A stretch of 64,000 nt of DNA from Treponema sp. (GCA_017617145.1 JAFZWX010000200.1:1-64000); one strand, 5' to 3'; counted from the first letter of the stretch, positions 35,707 to 45,171 are shown. A program made the numbers and translations. Notes: generated by a model from the letters alone, not told the origin.

Positions 35707-36622
35707 AAGCCCTTACAATTTTTTTAACAAGTCGATTTCTTACAACATCTTCTGCTGTAAGCTCCATAAAGCCTATATCTTCTATTTTATACAAAATACT
35801 AATTGAATGCACCAGTCCCGAAACATGTTTTTTTGGTAAGTCTGTCTGGGTCGGATCTCCTGTTACAAAAACCTTTGAATTTTCGCCCATACGTGTAAGA
35901 AACATCTTCATCTGTGCAACAGTTGTATTCTGTGCTTCATCAAGAATTATTACTGCATTATTGAGCGTACGTCCTCGCATATAAGCAAGAGGCGCTACTT
36001 CTATTATACCCGCTTCTGTAAGTTTGCGTACAGTCTCTACACCGATAATCGTTTCCATAGCATCACGAATTGGCCGCAGATATGGATTAATTTTCTGTTC
36101 AAGATCACCAGGTAAAAAACCAAGACTCTCCCCAGCTTCTACTACAGGGCGAGTTATAATTAGTTTATTCTTCTTATGAGATAATACCAGACGAAGTGCT
36201 TCTGCAACAGCAAGGAAAGTCTTTCCACTACCGGCACTGCCCGTACAAAAAACCATATCTTTTGTTTGAAGAAGATTTATATATTCTGCCTGATGCTGTG
36301 TTCTAGGGTAGATTTTTTTAACTGCCCCCGGAACAGTTATTGAAATTTCATCGGCATTAACCTTGCGCTGAGTGTTCAAAACAGAAACGACAACATCTTC
36401 TGTATTCATACCACCATCGTTAATTTCATCTACAATGCGGTCTATGATAAACTGAAATTTTTCGCAGGTTTCTTTATCACCCGAGTCGATGTAAAGTTCG
36501 TTTCCCCTAGTATAAACAGACACTCCTAAACTTTCTTCGATGAGTCTTATATTGCTGTCATTTGTACCACAAACACAAGAAATAATATTGTTATCAGGTA
36601 CGACAATTGTATATTCGCTCAA
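35675..36622 (-). CDS. phoH: PhoH-family ATPase
   Basis: 315 residues from a TTG start with AGAGGA 6-7 bases upstream. An N-terminal nucleic-acid-binding segment (about 20-65) is followed by the ATPase: Walker A CTGSAGSGKTFLAVAEALRL and Walker B VIILDEAQNTTVAQMKMFLT, then ENSKVFVTGDPTQTDLP. PhoH proteins are RNA-linked ATPases that genetically accompany YbeY. The end overlaps pgpH. The product leads the phoH-pgpH-ybeY-corC-TPR run. Confidence 0.93.
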   Translation of the reverse strand: MSEYTIVVPDNNIISCVCGTNDSNIRLIEESLGVSVYTRGNELYIDSGDKETCEKFQFIIDRIVDEINDGGMNTEDVVVSVLNTQRKVNADEISITVPGAVKKIYPRTQHQAEYINLLQTKDMVFCTGSAGSGKTFLAVAEALRLVLSHKKNKLIITRPVVEAGESLGFLPGDLEQKINPYLRPIRDAMETIIGVETVRKLTEAGIIEVAPLAYMRGRTLNNAVIILDEAQNTTVAQMKMFLTRMGENSKVFVTGDPTQTDLPKKHVSGLVHSISILYKIEDIGFMELTAEDVVRNRLVKKIVRAYEHEKQTEEQ

Positions 36623-36640
36623 AAAATCCTCTATTCTTAT

Positions 36641-36669
36641 ATTTTATAATGCAAATTGAACAAATGCAA
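36641..36669 (-). promoter_or_regulatory. Candidate promoter of phoH
   Basis: On the minus strand TTGCAT (36664-36669) and TAAAAT (36641-36646) are 17 bases apart, with AGAGGA and the TTG start about 18 bases downstream. It directly follows the hairpin and inverted repeat that close the lptD transcript. Confidence 0.5.
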
Positions 36670-36697
36670 GATATTGTGGGTATTAAATAATTATTCT

Positions 36698-36787
36698 AAA
36701 AAATCGCGGGAGCATGGGTTCTGATTTTGCGGAACGCCCTCTTCGCTTAGTGGAGCAAAATCAGGTTCCATGCGTGAGCGATTTTTT
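36698..36787. terminator. 90-base structured hairpin element D
   Basis: AAAAAATCGC pairs with GCGATTTTTT. GGGA faces GTGA. GCATGG pairs with CCATGC, GTT faces GTT, and CTGATTTTGC pairs with GCAAAATCAG around a loop containing CCCTCTTC. Length and plan match elements A, B and C, but the internal loop is GGGA/GTGA. It is the probable terminator of lptD. Confidence 0.78.
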
Positions 36788-36803
36788 AAATATCTACGAT
36801 ATT

Positions 36804-36852
36804 GCTTCGCCGTAGTTTGCAGATGTACCTGCGCAGGAGCAGATTTGTTTTC
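36804..36852 (+). repeat. Half copy of hairpin element E
   Basis: GCTTCGCCGTAGTTTG, GTACC and GGAGCAGATTTGTTTTC occur in the same order and spacing as the reverse complement of 10178-10225. The matching 5' half is absent here. It folds only locally (CCTGCGCAGG, and CTACG/CGTAG with upstream bases). It shows that element E exists in more than one copy. Confidence 0.72.
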
Positions 36853-36864
36853 TTACAGATCCGA

Positions 36865-39800
36865 TTATTTTAATACCCACAATGCCTTGTCATCTGATTC
36901 TTTATATTCATGTGTTAAATTTGTCTTAATACTCTGCATTGGATTCCATACAATACCAATTGAAACATACGGATCAAACACATACTTCTGCGTTCCATTT
37001 GCTTTTACAATCTTTGGTTCAAACTTACAGGTCATATTGAAATCCCAATCGTGAAGATTATGTGTAATTGTCAGATTCAACGATTTTAGTTTAAAACCAG
37101 AAGTTTCTCTGTTTTTACGGAATGCACCATCTTCCCAGCCCCAACCGTTTATACCATAAATACCTGTGGACTGAAGTAAATCTGCAAAGATTTTAGTCGC
37201 AAAGTTATCACCGTAAAAGCTGTCTGTTGAATATTTTCCATTATCCTGAAAATACCAATAAATAGAAGAATTTCTTGAAGTTGCAGAGAAAGTCAATTTA
37301 AAGAAATTATTGATATTAAATGTTATCGAAGGTGAAATCTGGAAATAACTGTTTGTTGGCTTAATAAAATCATAATTGATATTTGTGCTCAAACCCGGAG
37401 CCCACGAAATTCTATTGAACCATTGATAATATGTTTTAGAAGGTAGAGAATAAGAAAGAGAAGCTGAATATGGTGTAAACTCTTTTTCTTTACGCTGAAC
37501 GTAGCCTTTTTTACTATCTTCATTTGGTTTTTCTATAAACAAGTCATATTTATAAACATAAGAACTTTTAAATGCTACAGACAGCTGCTTATATGTAAGT
37601 GAAAGACTAAGGTTTTCGGGATGACTGTCTTTATTTTCTGTATTATCATTATAAACATAATTAAATGATTCAGAAAGCTTTAATTTAGAATTAAACAGAC
37701 TTACAGAAAGCGACTGCTGTAATGGATTAAATTGCAAGGTTGAATCATCTTTGCTTTTTTCATAGAAACCTGTACTCATACTGAAATTAACATAAGGGAA
37801 AACAAGATTTAAAGAACCTGTATATTTTGCCGTAAGAGGTTTTAATGTGGAAGAAAAAGTAAGAGTCTGTTTGAACTTTGAATCTATTTCTTTCATGCCG
37901 AGTGTTAAACTTAATGAATGGGCAGTAATACTTTCTGTATCATCCCAATCAAGCCACTTTGTTTCCCAATCGGGATTGTCGGCATCACCTGTGAATTTTT
38001 TTCTGTAAAGCTTCATTGTATTATTCCAGGTTACACCAGTATCAGAGAACATAGGAATATATGCAAAAGGCTTAATGCTTATTGAGTTTGTATTTGTAAG
38101 ATTTCTTGCCTGTGCGGAATAATCAGCTTTTACAAGATTTTTTCTTTCTTTATCTGAATAACCGTCTGTATTTGGATGGTCCTGCCACAATGGATCATAA
38201 GAAAGAGAATTTTTCATTGTAAAGAAGCTTCCGCCATATCCCAGATTACTTGAAAGAGAAAGAGGAATTTTAATTGTATACATCGAAGAACGTACTTTAT
38301 CCCATTCAAAATCTTCCGGAGTTTTCAGATATTTTTTCCCATCTTTATCTGTTGAACTGTAGGCAATTTGGGTTGAAATATTTGCATTTGCATTATAATC
38401 AAGTTTATAAGTTAATCCCGAAATTGTTACAGCACTTGATGAAGGAGTACTTAATTCAGGAAGCACAGGAACAGGCAAACTGAGAGTTTCTGTTTTTGCG
38501 GCAGTTTCGCCGGTTGTTTCTGTCTTTTTTTGTTCCTCTTCTTTTTTTCGTTTTTCTTCTTCTGCTGCAAGCTGACTTTCTGTTTTCAAATCATCAGGTT
38601 TTGATAAGGCCGAAGGATATTCAACTTTTTTAGCATCAGCAGTAACCTGTTTTAACGGCCATTGGAACAAAGTTCCATTAATAGAAAGCGATGCATTCGC
38701 AGGATTAACCTGGCTCGGATAATAAAAAGTTCGTTCTGGTGTATAAGTTTTCCATTCAGAATCTTCTTTATAACGAGAATCTTCTTGAAGTGCTGTATCG
38801 TCTTTTTGTAAGGAATTAATATTTATAGAAGATTTTAAACTGAAAGAAAGAGAATTCAAGTACGGCTTTACTACCGAAGGAAGCTTAGGTGAATAGGAAG
38901 CATCTAATTTCCATACAAGATTTGAAACAGAATTCTGAGATACCTTTGAACTATTACTGTCTTCAGAATCATTACTCAAATCAATAAGATAAGAAATCCA
39001 ATCCATTGATTCATCACGAGTTTTAAAATCACCATAGAAATAAGGATCAGAATAAACTGGCAGAGAAATTGAAAGTTTGAAGGGTTTTGAAAGAGTAAAA
39101 TCAAGATTTGCTCCATAGCGGAACGGAAGCTTTAAACCTAGAAAATTCGATTTATCATACCAGGTGTTTCCTTTAGTAGAAATAGAAGAATAATCACTGC
39201 CATTGTAAAAAACAGTATTACTAAAACCAAGAAGAACATTAAAATCAAGATTTGTAATATATTCTTTTGAAGGCCGAAGTTTTCCTTCCAGACCTACCAT
39301 TCCACCAAGATTCGTATACCAGTCACCAAGTAATTTTATGTAAGTTGAAGTATCTCCTGAATAGCTTTTATCAAGATTATGAAGCATAAGCCCCTGACGT
39401 TCCTGTTCTTTAAGTTCAGTAGGTTTCATAAAATTATAAACAGCTTTAAGCGATTCTTCCGATGCAGATTCTGAAGAACTTGTAGATGAACTTGTAGAAC
39501 TGGTTGATTTATTTGTACTAGTAGTTAAAGGCTTTCGTCCCTTCAAATATAAGGTTGTCTGTATATATTTTCCTTCACGCTGTCGTGAACCAAAAACAGG
39601 ATTATAAATAAGCTCATCCTTTGGATAATAAAAAGCAGGAAAGTATAAAACCGGGACAGGACCTACATAAAGCAAGGCATTCAAAAAGGCAAACTCTCCT
39701 CCGGGAAGCAGCCAGGTTCTTGAAGCATCGATGTGCCAGTGAGGATCTTCGGCATCACAAAATGTTAGACTTGAGTTTTTAAATGCAATTGTATTATCTT

Positions 39801-40359
39801 CGCTTTTTCCAAAAATATCTGAAAAAACTATAAGTGTTGAACCAGAAGGAAGATTTAACGCATCGCTTTTTGTCTGAACTACGCGGCCATCTTCAAAAAT
39901 ACCTTCAAGAGTTGATGTATTCATAAGAAGAGAGCTTGCAGTTGTTGTTTCGCCACCTGCAGAAGAACTTTTTGTAAGGATTTCTACATTTCCTTCGGCA
40001 AAGAGCATTTCGGTTTTACGGTCATAGGTTACCTTGTCGGCCTTGATTTCTGAAACTGTACTTCCTTTTTTTACAGAAATTTCTACACTTCCTTCAAGAA
40101 CAATAGAATCCTGTTCTTCCTTGTTACCGTCAGCTGTTTTGGAATTATCATTCTTTTCATAAGTTGTCTGACGGGCATTTGTAATTGTAATAGTTGTAAC
40201 TTCGGTTTCCTGGGCATAAAGAAAGTTTAGACAGGTGCAGGTAAAAACTAGGAGGAAGATTAGAACTCGTGTCATTATCGGGCTTGACCCGATAATCTTT
40301 CTTATAAAAGATTGCCGTGTCAAGCACGGCAATGACATTTTGACGTGTTGACTCCTCAC
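36865..40359 (-). CDS. lptD: LPS-assembly protein LptD-like (OstA)
   Basis: Up to 1164 residues. N-terminal OstA/LptA-like domain (about 55-200, with VEISVKKGSTVSEIKADKVT and EMLFAEGNVEIL), then AEDPHWHIDASRTWLLPGGE and a long C-terminal beta-barrel region. It would insert glycolipid into the outer leaflet. Start: a GTG at 40359 has GGGAGG nine bases upstream and overlaps the uvrA stop (GTGA). It adds 28 residues encoded by two palindromic repeats (MSLPCLTRQSFIRKIIGSS) ahead of the signal peptide MTRVLIFLLVFTCTCLNFLY. The ATG of that signal peptide (40275) coincides with the AATGACA end of a repeat and has no ribosome-binding site. A Ser-rich insert occurs near residue 290. Confidence 0.85.
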   Translation of the reverse strand: MRSQHVKMSLPCLTRQSFIRKIIGSSPIMTRVLIFLLVFTCTCLNFLYAQETEVTTITITNARQTTYEKNDNSKTADGNKEEQDSIVLEGSVEISVKKGSTVSEIKADKVTYDRKTEMLFAEGNVEILTKSSSAGGETTTASSLLMNTSTLEGIFEDGRVVQTKSDALNLPSGSTLIVFSDIFGKSEDNTIAFKNSSLTFCDAEDPHWHIDASRTWLLPGGEFAFLNALLYVGPVPVLYFPAFYYPKDELIYNPVFGSRQREGKYIQTTLYLKGRKPLTTSTNKSTSSTSSSTSSSESASEESLKAVYNFMKPTELKEQERQGLMLHNLDKSYSGDTSTYIKLLGDWYTNLGGMVGLEGKLRPSKEYITNLDFNVLLGFSNTVFYNGSDYSSISTKGNTWYDKSNFLGLKLPFRYGANLDFTLSKPFKLSISLPVYSDPYFYGDFKTRDESMDWISYLIDLSNDSEDSNSSKVSQNSVSNLVWKLDASYSPKLPSVVKPYLNSLSFSLKSSININSLQKDDTALQEDSRYKEDSEWKTYTPERTFYYPSQVNPANASLSINGTLFQWPLKQVTADAKKVEYPSALSKPDDLKTESQLAAEEEKRKKEEEQKKTETTGETAAKTETLSLPVPVLPELSTPSSSAVTISGLTYKLDYNANANISTQIAYSSTDKDGKKYLKTPEDFEWDKVRSSMYTIKIPLSLSSNLGYGGSFFTMKNSLSYDPLWQDHPNTDGYSDKERKNLVKADYSAQARNLTNTNSISIKPFAYIPMFSDTGVTWNNTMKLYRKKFTGDADNPDWETKWLDWDDTESITAHSLSLTLGMKEIDSKFKQTLTFSSTLKPLTAKYTGSLNLVFPYVNFSMSTGFYEKSKDDSTLQFNPLQQSLSVSLFNSKLKLSESFNYVYNDNTENKDSHPENLSLSLTYKQLSVAFKSSYVYKYDLFIEKPNEDSKKGYVQRKEKEFTPYSASLSYSLPSKTYYQWFNRISWAPGLSTNINYDFIKPTNSYFQISPSITFNINNFFKLTFSATSRNSSIYWYFQDNGKYSTDSFYGDNFATKIFADLLQSTGIYGINGWGWEDGAFRKNRETSGFKLKSLNLTITHNLHDWDFNMTCKFEPKIVKANGTQKYVFDPYVSIGIVWNPMQSIKTNLTHEYKESDDKALWVLK
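40271..40337. repeat. Two REP-like palindromes in the lptD leader
   Basis: GTCATTATCGGGCTTGACCC onward (40271-40297) and GATTGCCGTGTCAAGCACGG onward (40310-40337) lie in opposite orientation. Each is a perfect short palindrome around GTCAAGC or its complement. They sit between the good ribosome-binding site at the uvrA end and the LptD signal peptide. Confidence 0.88.
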
Positions 40360-43202
40360 TTATCCTTACCTCCCAAATCCTGCAGGAATTGTCCAGTGTA
40401 ACTTTTTTTACAAAGAGCTACTTCTTCAGGCGTTCCGCTTGTTACAAGTGTACCGCCCTTGTCACCGCCTTCTGGGCCAAGGTCAATTATATAATCGCAC
40501 TGCTTTATTACATCAAGGTTGTGTTCAATCATTACAACAGTGTTGCCGTTATCTACAAGCCGCTGGATAACTGCCATAAGCTGCTTTACATCTGCAAAGT
40601 GTAAGCCTGTTGTTGGTTCGTCAAGGATGTAAAGAGTTTTGCTTGTTGCAGGGCGTGCAAGTTCGTTTGCAAGTTTTACACGCTGTGCCTCGCCGCCACT
40701 TAGTGTAAGGGCATTCTGTCCAAGCTGAATGTAGCCAAGACCGACAGACTGCAGTGTTGCAATTTTTCTATATATATGAGGAATACTCTGGAAAAAGTCG
40801 CAGGCTTCGTCAATGCTCATGTTGAGTACGTCGTTTATTGATTTTCCTTTGTATTCTACTTCAAGAGTTTCACGGTTAAAGCGTTTTCCACCACAGACTT
40901 CACACTGAATGTATACGTCGGGAAGGAAGTTCATTTCAATTACAATTTCACCGGCACCCTGACAGTTTTCGCAGCGGCCGCCTTTTACGTTAAAGCTGAA
41001 TCGGCCTTTCTGGTAACCGCGGGCTTTCGACTCCGGCAAGCTTGCAAACAGGTCACGGATTGCGTCAAAAACTCCTACATAAGTTGCAGGGTTACTTCGC
41101 GGGCTGCGGCCAATCGGTGACTGATCAATATTTATTACCTTATCTACGCCTTCAATTCCTTCTACGCTGTCGCATTCACCTACATCGTAATTTGTGCGCA
41201 TAATTTTGTTGCTAACTGCAGGGTAAAGAATGTCGCTCATGAGGGTTGACTTACCGCTGCCGCTTACGCCTGTGATACAGGTAAAGGTACCAAGAGGAAT
41301 CTGAACACTAACGTCTTTAAGGTTGTGTTCGCGCGCTCCGTTTATCTTAATGAATTTTCCGTTTCCAGGGCGGCGATGCTCTGGCAAATCCATGCGCAGA
41401 GTGCCTGCTAAGTACTGGCCTGTAAGGCTTTCTTTTACTTTTGCAACTTCATCCGGAGTGCCAGCTGCTACAACCTTACCGCCGTTTATACCGGCTCCTG
41501 GTCCTAAGTCTATAAGATAATCTGCAGTGCGCAGGGTTTGTTCATCGTGTTCTACAACAATTACTGTATTTCCGTTGTCGCGAAGATTGAGCAAGGTATC
41601 TATGAGGCGCTGGTTATCACGTTGGTGTAAGCCTATACTTGGCTCATCCAGAATGTACATAACACCGCAAAGTGCTGAACCAATCTGAGTTGCAAGTCTT
41701 ATTCGCTGAGCCTCACCACCACTTAAAGTTTCGGCAGCGCGTTCCATTGTAAGATATTCAAGACCAACATCACGAAGGAAGCGCAGACGTGCACGGATTT
41801 CTTTAAGAATCTGAACCGCAATCTGTTCTTCACTTTCAGAAAGTTTAAGGTTATCAAAAAAAGCAATTGAGTCTGCAACCGAAAGCTTACATAGCTCATA
41901 AATATTTTTACCGTTTACAGTAACTCCAAGTGCTTCGGGGCGCAGGCGCATTCCATGGCAGGCAGAGCATTCGTGAATTGCCATGAACTTTTCTTCTATA
42001 TTTGTGCGCATTGCCTCGCTCCAGGCTTCGCGGTGACGGCGTGTCATTTCCTTTACAACACCAATCCACGGGCGGTTATATTCAGAATAACCTTCTCCAC
42101 TCTGCTTCTGGTAAATCCAGTGAAGTTTTTTTGTGTCAGAGCCGTTCCACATAAAATCAAACTGTTCGGGGGTCAGCTGGTCAATCGGGGTATCCAGGGT
42201 AAAACCTGCGGCGTCTGCAACTGCTGTAAAAATACTTCTGTTCCATTCAGAAGTTGGTGTAAAAAATGGAAGACCACCTTCGTTAAAGCTGAGCGACTTA
42301 TCAGGAAGGATTTTATCAAAGTCCCATTCCATCTTTTCGCCAAGACCTGTACATTCCGGGCAGGCACCAAAAGGATTGTTGAATGAGAAAAGGCGTGGTT
42401 GCAAATCCGGAATAGAAATACCGCAGTCAGGACATGCATTCTTCTGGCTGAAGAAAACCTCGGTGATTTTGTCGTCATCCGGCTCCTGCTTAGTTACAAT
42501 AACAATTCCGTTTGCATTTTTAAGCGCAATTTCAATAGAGTCTGCAAGACGCGAACGTACATCATCAGATTTTTTAATTCGGTCAACTACAATTTCAATA
42601 GTATGCTTTTTCTGTTTATCAAGCTTAATTGAATCTTCAAGCTCAGCCATAACACCGTCAATTCGCGCACGAACAAAGCCCGATTTTTTAGCATCTTCAA
42701 TTATCTTAGTATGCTCACCCTTTTTTCCACGGATAACCGGAGCAAGCACCTGCATTTTAGTTCCGTCGGGCCAGGCCATTACAGTATCAATAATCTGGTC
42801 AACAGACTGCTCCCGAATTTCACGCCCGCACTGAGGACAATGAGGATGACCTATTCGCGCAAAAAGCAGACGGTAAAAGTCATAAATCTCGGTAATAGTA
42901 CCAACAGTAGAACGAGGATTTTTATTAGTAGATTTCTGTTCAATAGAAATAGCAGGAGAAAGCCCTTCAATAAGGTCAACATCGGGTTTGTCCATGCGTC
43001 CCAAAAACTGGCGGGCATAGCTTGAAAGGCTTTCCATATAGCGGCGCTGTCCTTCCGCAAAAAGCGTATCAAACGCCAGCGAAGATTTTCCCGACCCGCT
43101 CAAGCCCGAAATTACAACAAGCTTATTCCTAGGTAAAGTAACATCTATATTTTTAAGGTTATGCTCGCGAGCTCCACGGATAACAATCTTTTCTTCTGCC
43201 AT
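40356..43202 (-). CDS. uvrA: Excinuclease ABC subunit A (UvrA)
   Basis: 948 residues, full length. Two ABC ATPase modules: Walker A GLSGSGKSSLAFDTLFAEGQ and GVSGSGKSTLMSDILYPA, signatures TLSGGEAQRIRLATQIGS and TLSGGEAQRVKLANELAR. Zinc-binding pairs CPQCG, CPDCG/CPECTG and CENCQG/CEVCGGKRF are intact. UvrA finds bulky DNA lesions and loads UvrB for nucleotide-excision repair. It starts two bases after the GH8 stop and may have its own promoter inside that gene. It is followed by lptD with a GTGA overlap. Confidence 0.98.
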   Translation of the reverse strand: MAEEKIVIRGAREHNLKNIDVTLPRNKLVVISGLSGSGKSSLAFDTLFAEGQRRYMESLSSYARQFLGRMDKPDVDLIEGLSPAISIEQKSTNKNPRSTVGTITEIYDFYRLLFARIGHPHCPQCGREIREQSVDQIIDTVMAWPDGTKMQVLAPVIRGKKGEHTKIIEDAKKSGFVRARIDGVMAELEDSIKLDKQKKHTIEIVVDRIKKSDDVRSRLADSIEIALKNANGIVIVTKQEPDDDKITEVFFSQKNACPDCGISIPDLQPRLFSFNNPFGACPECTGLGEKMEWDFDKILPDKSLSFNEGGLPFFTPTSEWNRSIFTAVADAAGFTLDTPIDQLTPEQFDFMWNGSDTKKLHWIYQKQSGEGYSEYNRPWIGVVKEMTRRHREAWSEAMRTNIEEKFMAIHECSACHGMRLRPEALGVTVNGKNIYELCKLSVADSIAFFDNLKLSESEEQIAVQILKEIRARLRFLRDVGLEYLTMERAAETLSGGEAQRIRLATQIGSALCGVMYILDEPSIGLHQRDNQRLIDTLLNLRDNGNTVIVVEHDEQTLRTADYLIDLGPGAGINGGKVVAAGTPDEVAKVKESLTGQYLAGTLRMDLPEHRRPGNGKFIKINGAREHNLKDVSVQIPLGTFTCITGVSGSGKSTLMSDILYPAVSNKIMRTNYDVGECDSVEGIEGVDKVINIDQSPIGRSPRSNPATYVGVFDAIRDLFASLPESKARGYQKGRFSFNVKGGRCENCQGAGEIVIEMNFLPDVYIQCEVCGGKRFNRETLEVEYKGKSINDVLNMSIDEACDFFQSIPHIYRKIATLQSVGLGYIQLGQNALTLSGGEAQRVKLANELARPATSKTLYILDEPTTGLHFADVKQLMAVIQRLVDNGNTVVMIEHNLDVIKQCDYIIDLGPEGGDKGGTLVTSGTPEEVALCKKSYTGQFLQDLGGKDK

Positions 43203-43204
43203 AA

Positions 43205-44326
43205 TTAATCTATTATAGCGTATTTCCCACTTAAAGCAAACATGGCAAACATATAAAGACAGTTATCGTAATAGCGGCGTTCACCCATGCGTAATGGTGT
43301 TTCCCAGAAGCGTCTTACAATTTTTTCTGCGGCGGCTGAGGCGGCTTGTGAACAGGCCATAGTCGTCTGGGCAAGTGTTGCAAGTAAGCCAACGGGATGC
43401 AATGCCTTTTCTTCAGTTCCATCTGGCAGGAGTACAGGTGTTCCATCCAGGTGATATTTTTTGTAGTCAGCAGGATCAATCTCTGCAAAGAAAGTAACAA
43501 GATTATCTGCAATCTTTTCAAACTCTGGTGTGTGACCATGCCACAAAGAATCCAAACCAATGTTTGCACCAGTTCTATATGCGTCGCTGTAAAAGTCGCC
43601 ATGCTCTGGCGGTGGGCCAAAAGGATTTGGTGTTCCGTCAAAGTTTCCGTATTCGGGGTTCATACCAGTAACCGGGTGACACGCCTTTGCAAGATACTCG
43701 CGGCTGGCATTCTCTGCTCGCTTCCAGAAAGCCCGGTCTTCTTCATCTGCCCACATGGCAAAATAATGATAAAAATGCATAAGATGATATGAAGGATCTG
43801 TAAAAGGACAGGCAGGCACAAAAAGAACATATGCATTATCTGCATTCCACATCGGGAACTTATGATGTACGCATGTATGCAAAATGCGTCTGGCCCACAT
43901 GGTGTAGTTATAAATACTTTCACCCTCTGCATCACCCCACTTGCGGCCTGCCAGAAAGAGTGCCATTGCAAAGAACTCTTCTCCGTCTGGTGCCGGGCCC
44001 CAGGCATTCTTTTTACCGTCAGGGCCAACAGACCAGGCAAAATATCCTGCCATCGGGCCTTCGCGCATATACATAAAATCCATGGAAAACTTCCACATGC
44101 GGTCAAAAATGTCCTTGCGGTCCATAAGTACACTCATAAGCATGCCGTAAGACATACCTTCGGTGCGGGCATCGCAGTTTCCTGTATCCATAAAGTAACC
44201 TGTGTCGCCGATTCCTTCAAAATAAAAGCGGCTCCACGGTCTTTCAAAAATCTCTGTAAAAGTGTCTGCTACACGCTTGTCAATTTCTTTCTGAGTGTAG
44301 CCATATTTCAAAAATGTGTTTTCCAT
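43205..44326 (-). CDS. Glycoside hydrolase family 8, reducing-end exo-oligoxylanase type
   Basis: 373 residues, no signal peptide, so cytoplasmic. The family's general acid is Glu56 in DARTEGMSYGMLMSV, and the base is probably Asp248 in FYSDAYRTGANIG. GYFAWSVGPDGKKNAWGPAP, PDGEEFFAMALFLAG, FTDPSYHLMHFYHYFA and HPVTGMNPEYGNFDG match reducing-end xylose-releasing exo-oligoxylanase (Rex). Rex removes xylose from the reducing end of short xylo-oligosaccharides. That suits an organism that imports hemicellulose fragments released by others. It stands between the amino-acid importer and uvrA, with no other xylan gene. Confidence 0.88.
   Translation of the reverse strand: MENTFLKYGYTQKEIDKRVADTFTEIFERPWSRFYFEGIGDTGYFMDTGNCDARTEGMSYGMLMSVLMDRKDIFDRMWKFSMDFMYMREGPMAGYFAWSVGPDGKKNAWGPAPDGEEFFAMALFLAGRKWGDAEGESIYNYTMWARRILHTCVHHKFPMWNADNAYVLFVPACPFTDPSYHLMHFYHYFAMWADEEDRAFWKRAENASREYLAKACHPVTGMNPEYGNFDGTPNPFGPPPEHGDFYSDAYRTGANIGLDSLWHGHTPEFEKIADNLVTFFAEIDPADYKKYHLDGTPVLLPDGTEEKALHPVGLLATLAQTTMACSQAASAAAEKIVRRFWETPLRMGERRYYDNCLYMFAMFALSGKYAIID
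43212..43239 (-). promoter_or_regulatory. Candidate uvrA promoter inside the GH8 gene end
   Basis: On the minus strand TTGCTT (43234-43239), 16 bases, then TATAAT (43212-43217), nine bases before the uvrA ATG. The transcript would have almost no leader, and no Shine-Dalgarno is visible there. Confidence 0.4.
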
Positions 44327-44388
44327 AAGATTATTGTGACATAAAAAGAGGCATTTGACTATTACAAAACTGTAAACTTATTGAATAA

Positions 44389-45156
44389 TTATTTTGAAGT
44401 GGCAGCTGTAGAAGAAAACCTTGAAAGAAACAACTTTGTGCGTTCCTGTTTTGGATTTTCTATAACTTCGCCGGCATTGCCTTCTTCTACAATCACACCG
44501 CCATCCATAAAAATAATGTGGGTAGAAATGTCGCGGGCAAAGGCCATTTCGTGAGTTACTACAACCATTGTCATTTTTTCGGCGGCAAGCTCTTTTATAA
44601 CTGCAAGAATCTCGCCGGTAAGTTCAGGGTCTAGAGCACTTGTAGGTTCATCAAAAAGCAGAACCTGCGGTTTAAGTGCAAGCGCCCGCGCAATAGAAAC
44701 ACGCTGCTGCTGACCACCGCTAAGCTGGCATGGGTAAGAATCGGCTTTATCGGCAAGCCCCATTCGCTCAAGCAAAGTTCTGGCAGTCTGTTCGGCTTCT
44801 TCCTTTGATTTTTTAAGCACCTTAAGTTGGGGCTGCATAACATTCTGCAAAACTGAATAATGCGGAAAAAGATTGAAATTCTGAAAAACAAGTCCGCTCT
44901 GAAGGATTATATTATGGCGCTGCTCTTTGCTACAGTAAGCCCCGCCCTGTACCAGAGTCTGACCACAAATTGTAATTGTTCCGTCAGTAACATCTTCAAG
45001 CTGTGAAATGCATCGAAGAATTGTAGACTTTCCCGAACCACTTGGACCGATTATACTAAGCACCTGCCCCTTTTCAACAGTAAAAGAAATATCTTTTATA
45101 ACATCAAGAGTACCAAATGATTTTTTTAAGTTTTTAACACTGATTATTTCTTCCAT
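44389..45156 (-). CDS. Polar amino-acid ABC transporter ATPase
   Basis: 255 residues of the GlnQ/ArtP type. Walker [21 protein letters not shown]-loop [20 protein letters not shown], signature [20 protein letters not shown], Walker [19 protein letters not shown] and switch [13 protein letters not shown]. It drives uptake through the permease encoded 15 bases upstream. The three importer genes are in order binding protein, permease, ATPase. Glutamine, arginine or cystine are possible substrates, and the sequence alone does not decide. Confidence 0.94.
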   Translation of the reverse strand: MEEIISVKNLKKSFGTLDVIKDISFTVEKGQVLSIIGPSGSGKSTILRCISQLEDVTDGTITICGQTLVQGGAYCSKEQRHNIILQSGLVFQNFNLFPHYSVLQNVMQPQLKVLKKSKEEAEQTARTLLERMGLADKADSYPCQLSGGQQQRVSIARALALKPQVLLFDEPTSALDPELTGEILAVIKELAAEKMTMVVVTHEMAFARDISTHIIFMDGGVIVEEGNAGEVIENPKQERTKLFLSRFSSTAATSK

Positions 45157-45171
45157 AAAATCATCCGTACG

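Larger units (their letters stand above)
36673..36883. repeat. 211-base region bounded by a 19/20-base inverted repeat
   Basis: ATTGTGGGTATTAAATAAT (36673-36691) is the reverse complement of 36864-36883 except for one extra T. The right arm encodes the last residues and stop codon of LptD. Between the arms lie hairpin D (36698-36787) and a partial copy of element E (36804-36852). The arms could close a large branched structure in the lptD mRNA, or mark a duplicated gene end. Confidence 0.7.

Noticed and set aside
36673..36883. Complete insertion sequence or MITE with target duplication
   Set aside because: The arms are inverted repeats, but one arm is native lptD coding sequence and no flanking target duplication is visible, so I list it as an inverted-repeat region only.
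42133..42834. 233-codon plus-strand frame
   Set aside because: Antisense to UvrA, whose zinc fingers and ATPase motifs are intact. Long open antisense frames are common where codon bias is strong.
43660..44344. Overlapping open frames on both strands in the GH8 region
   Set aside because: The GH8 frame shows all family motifs; the others lack any recognisable feature.
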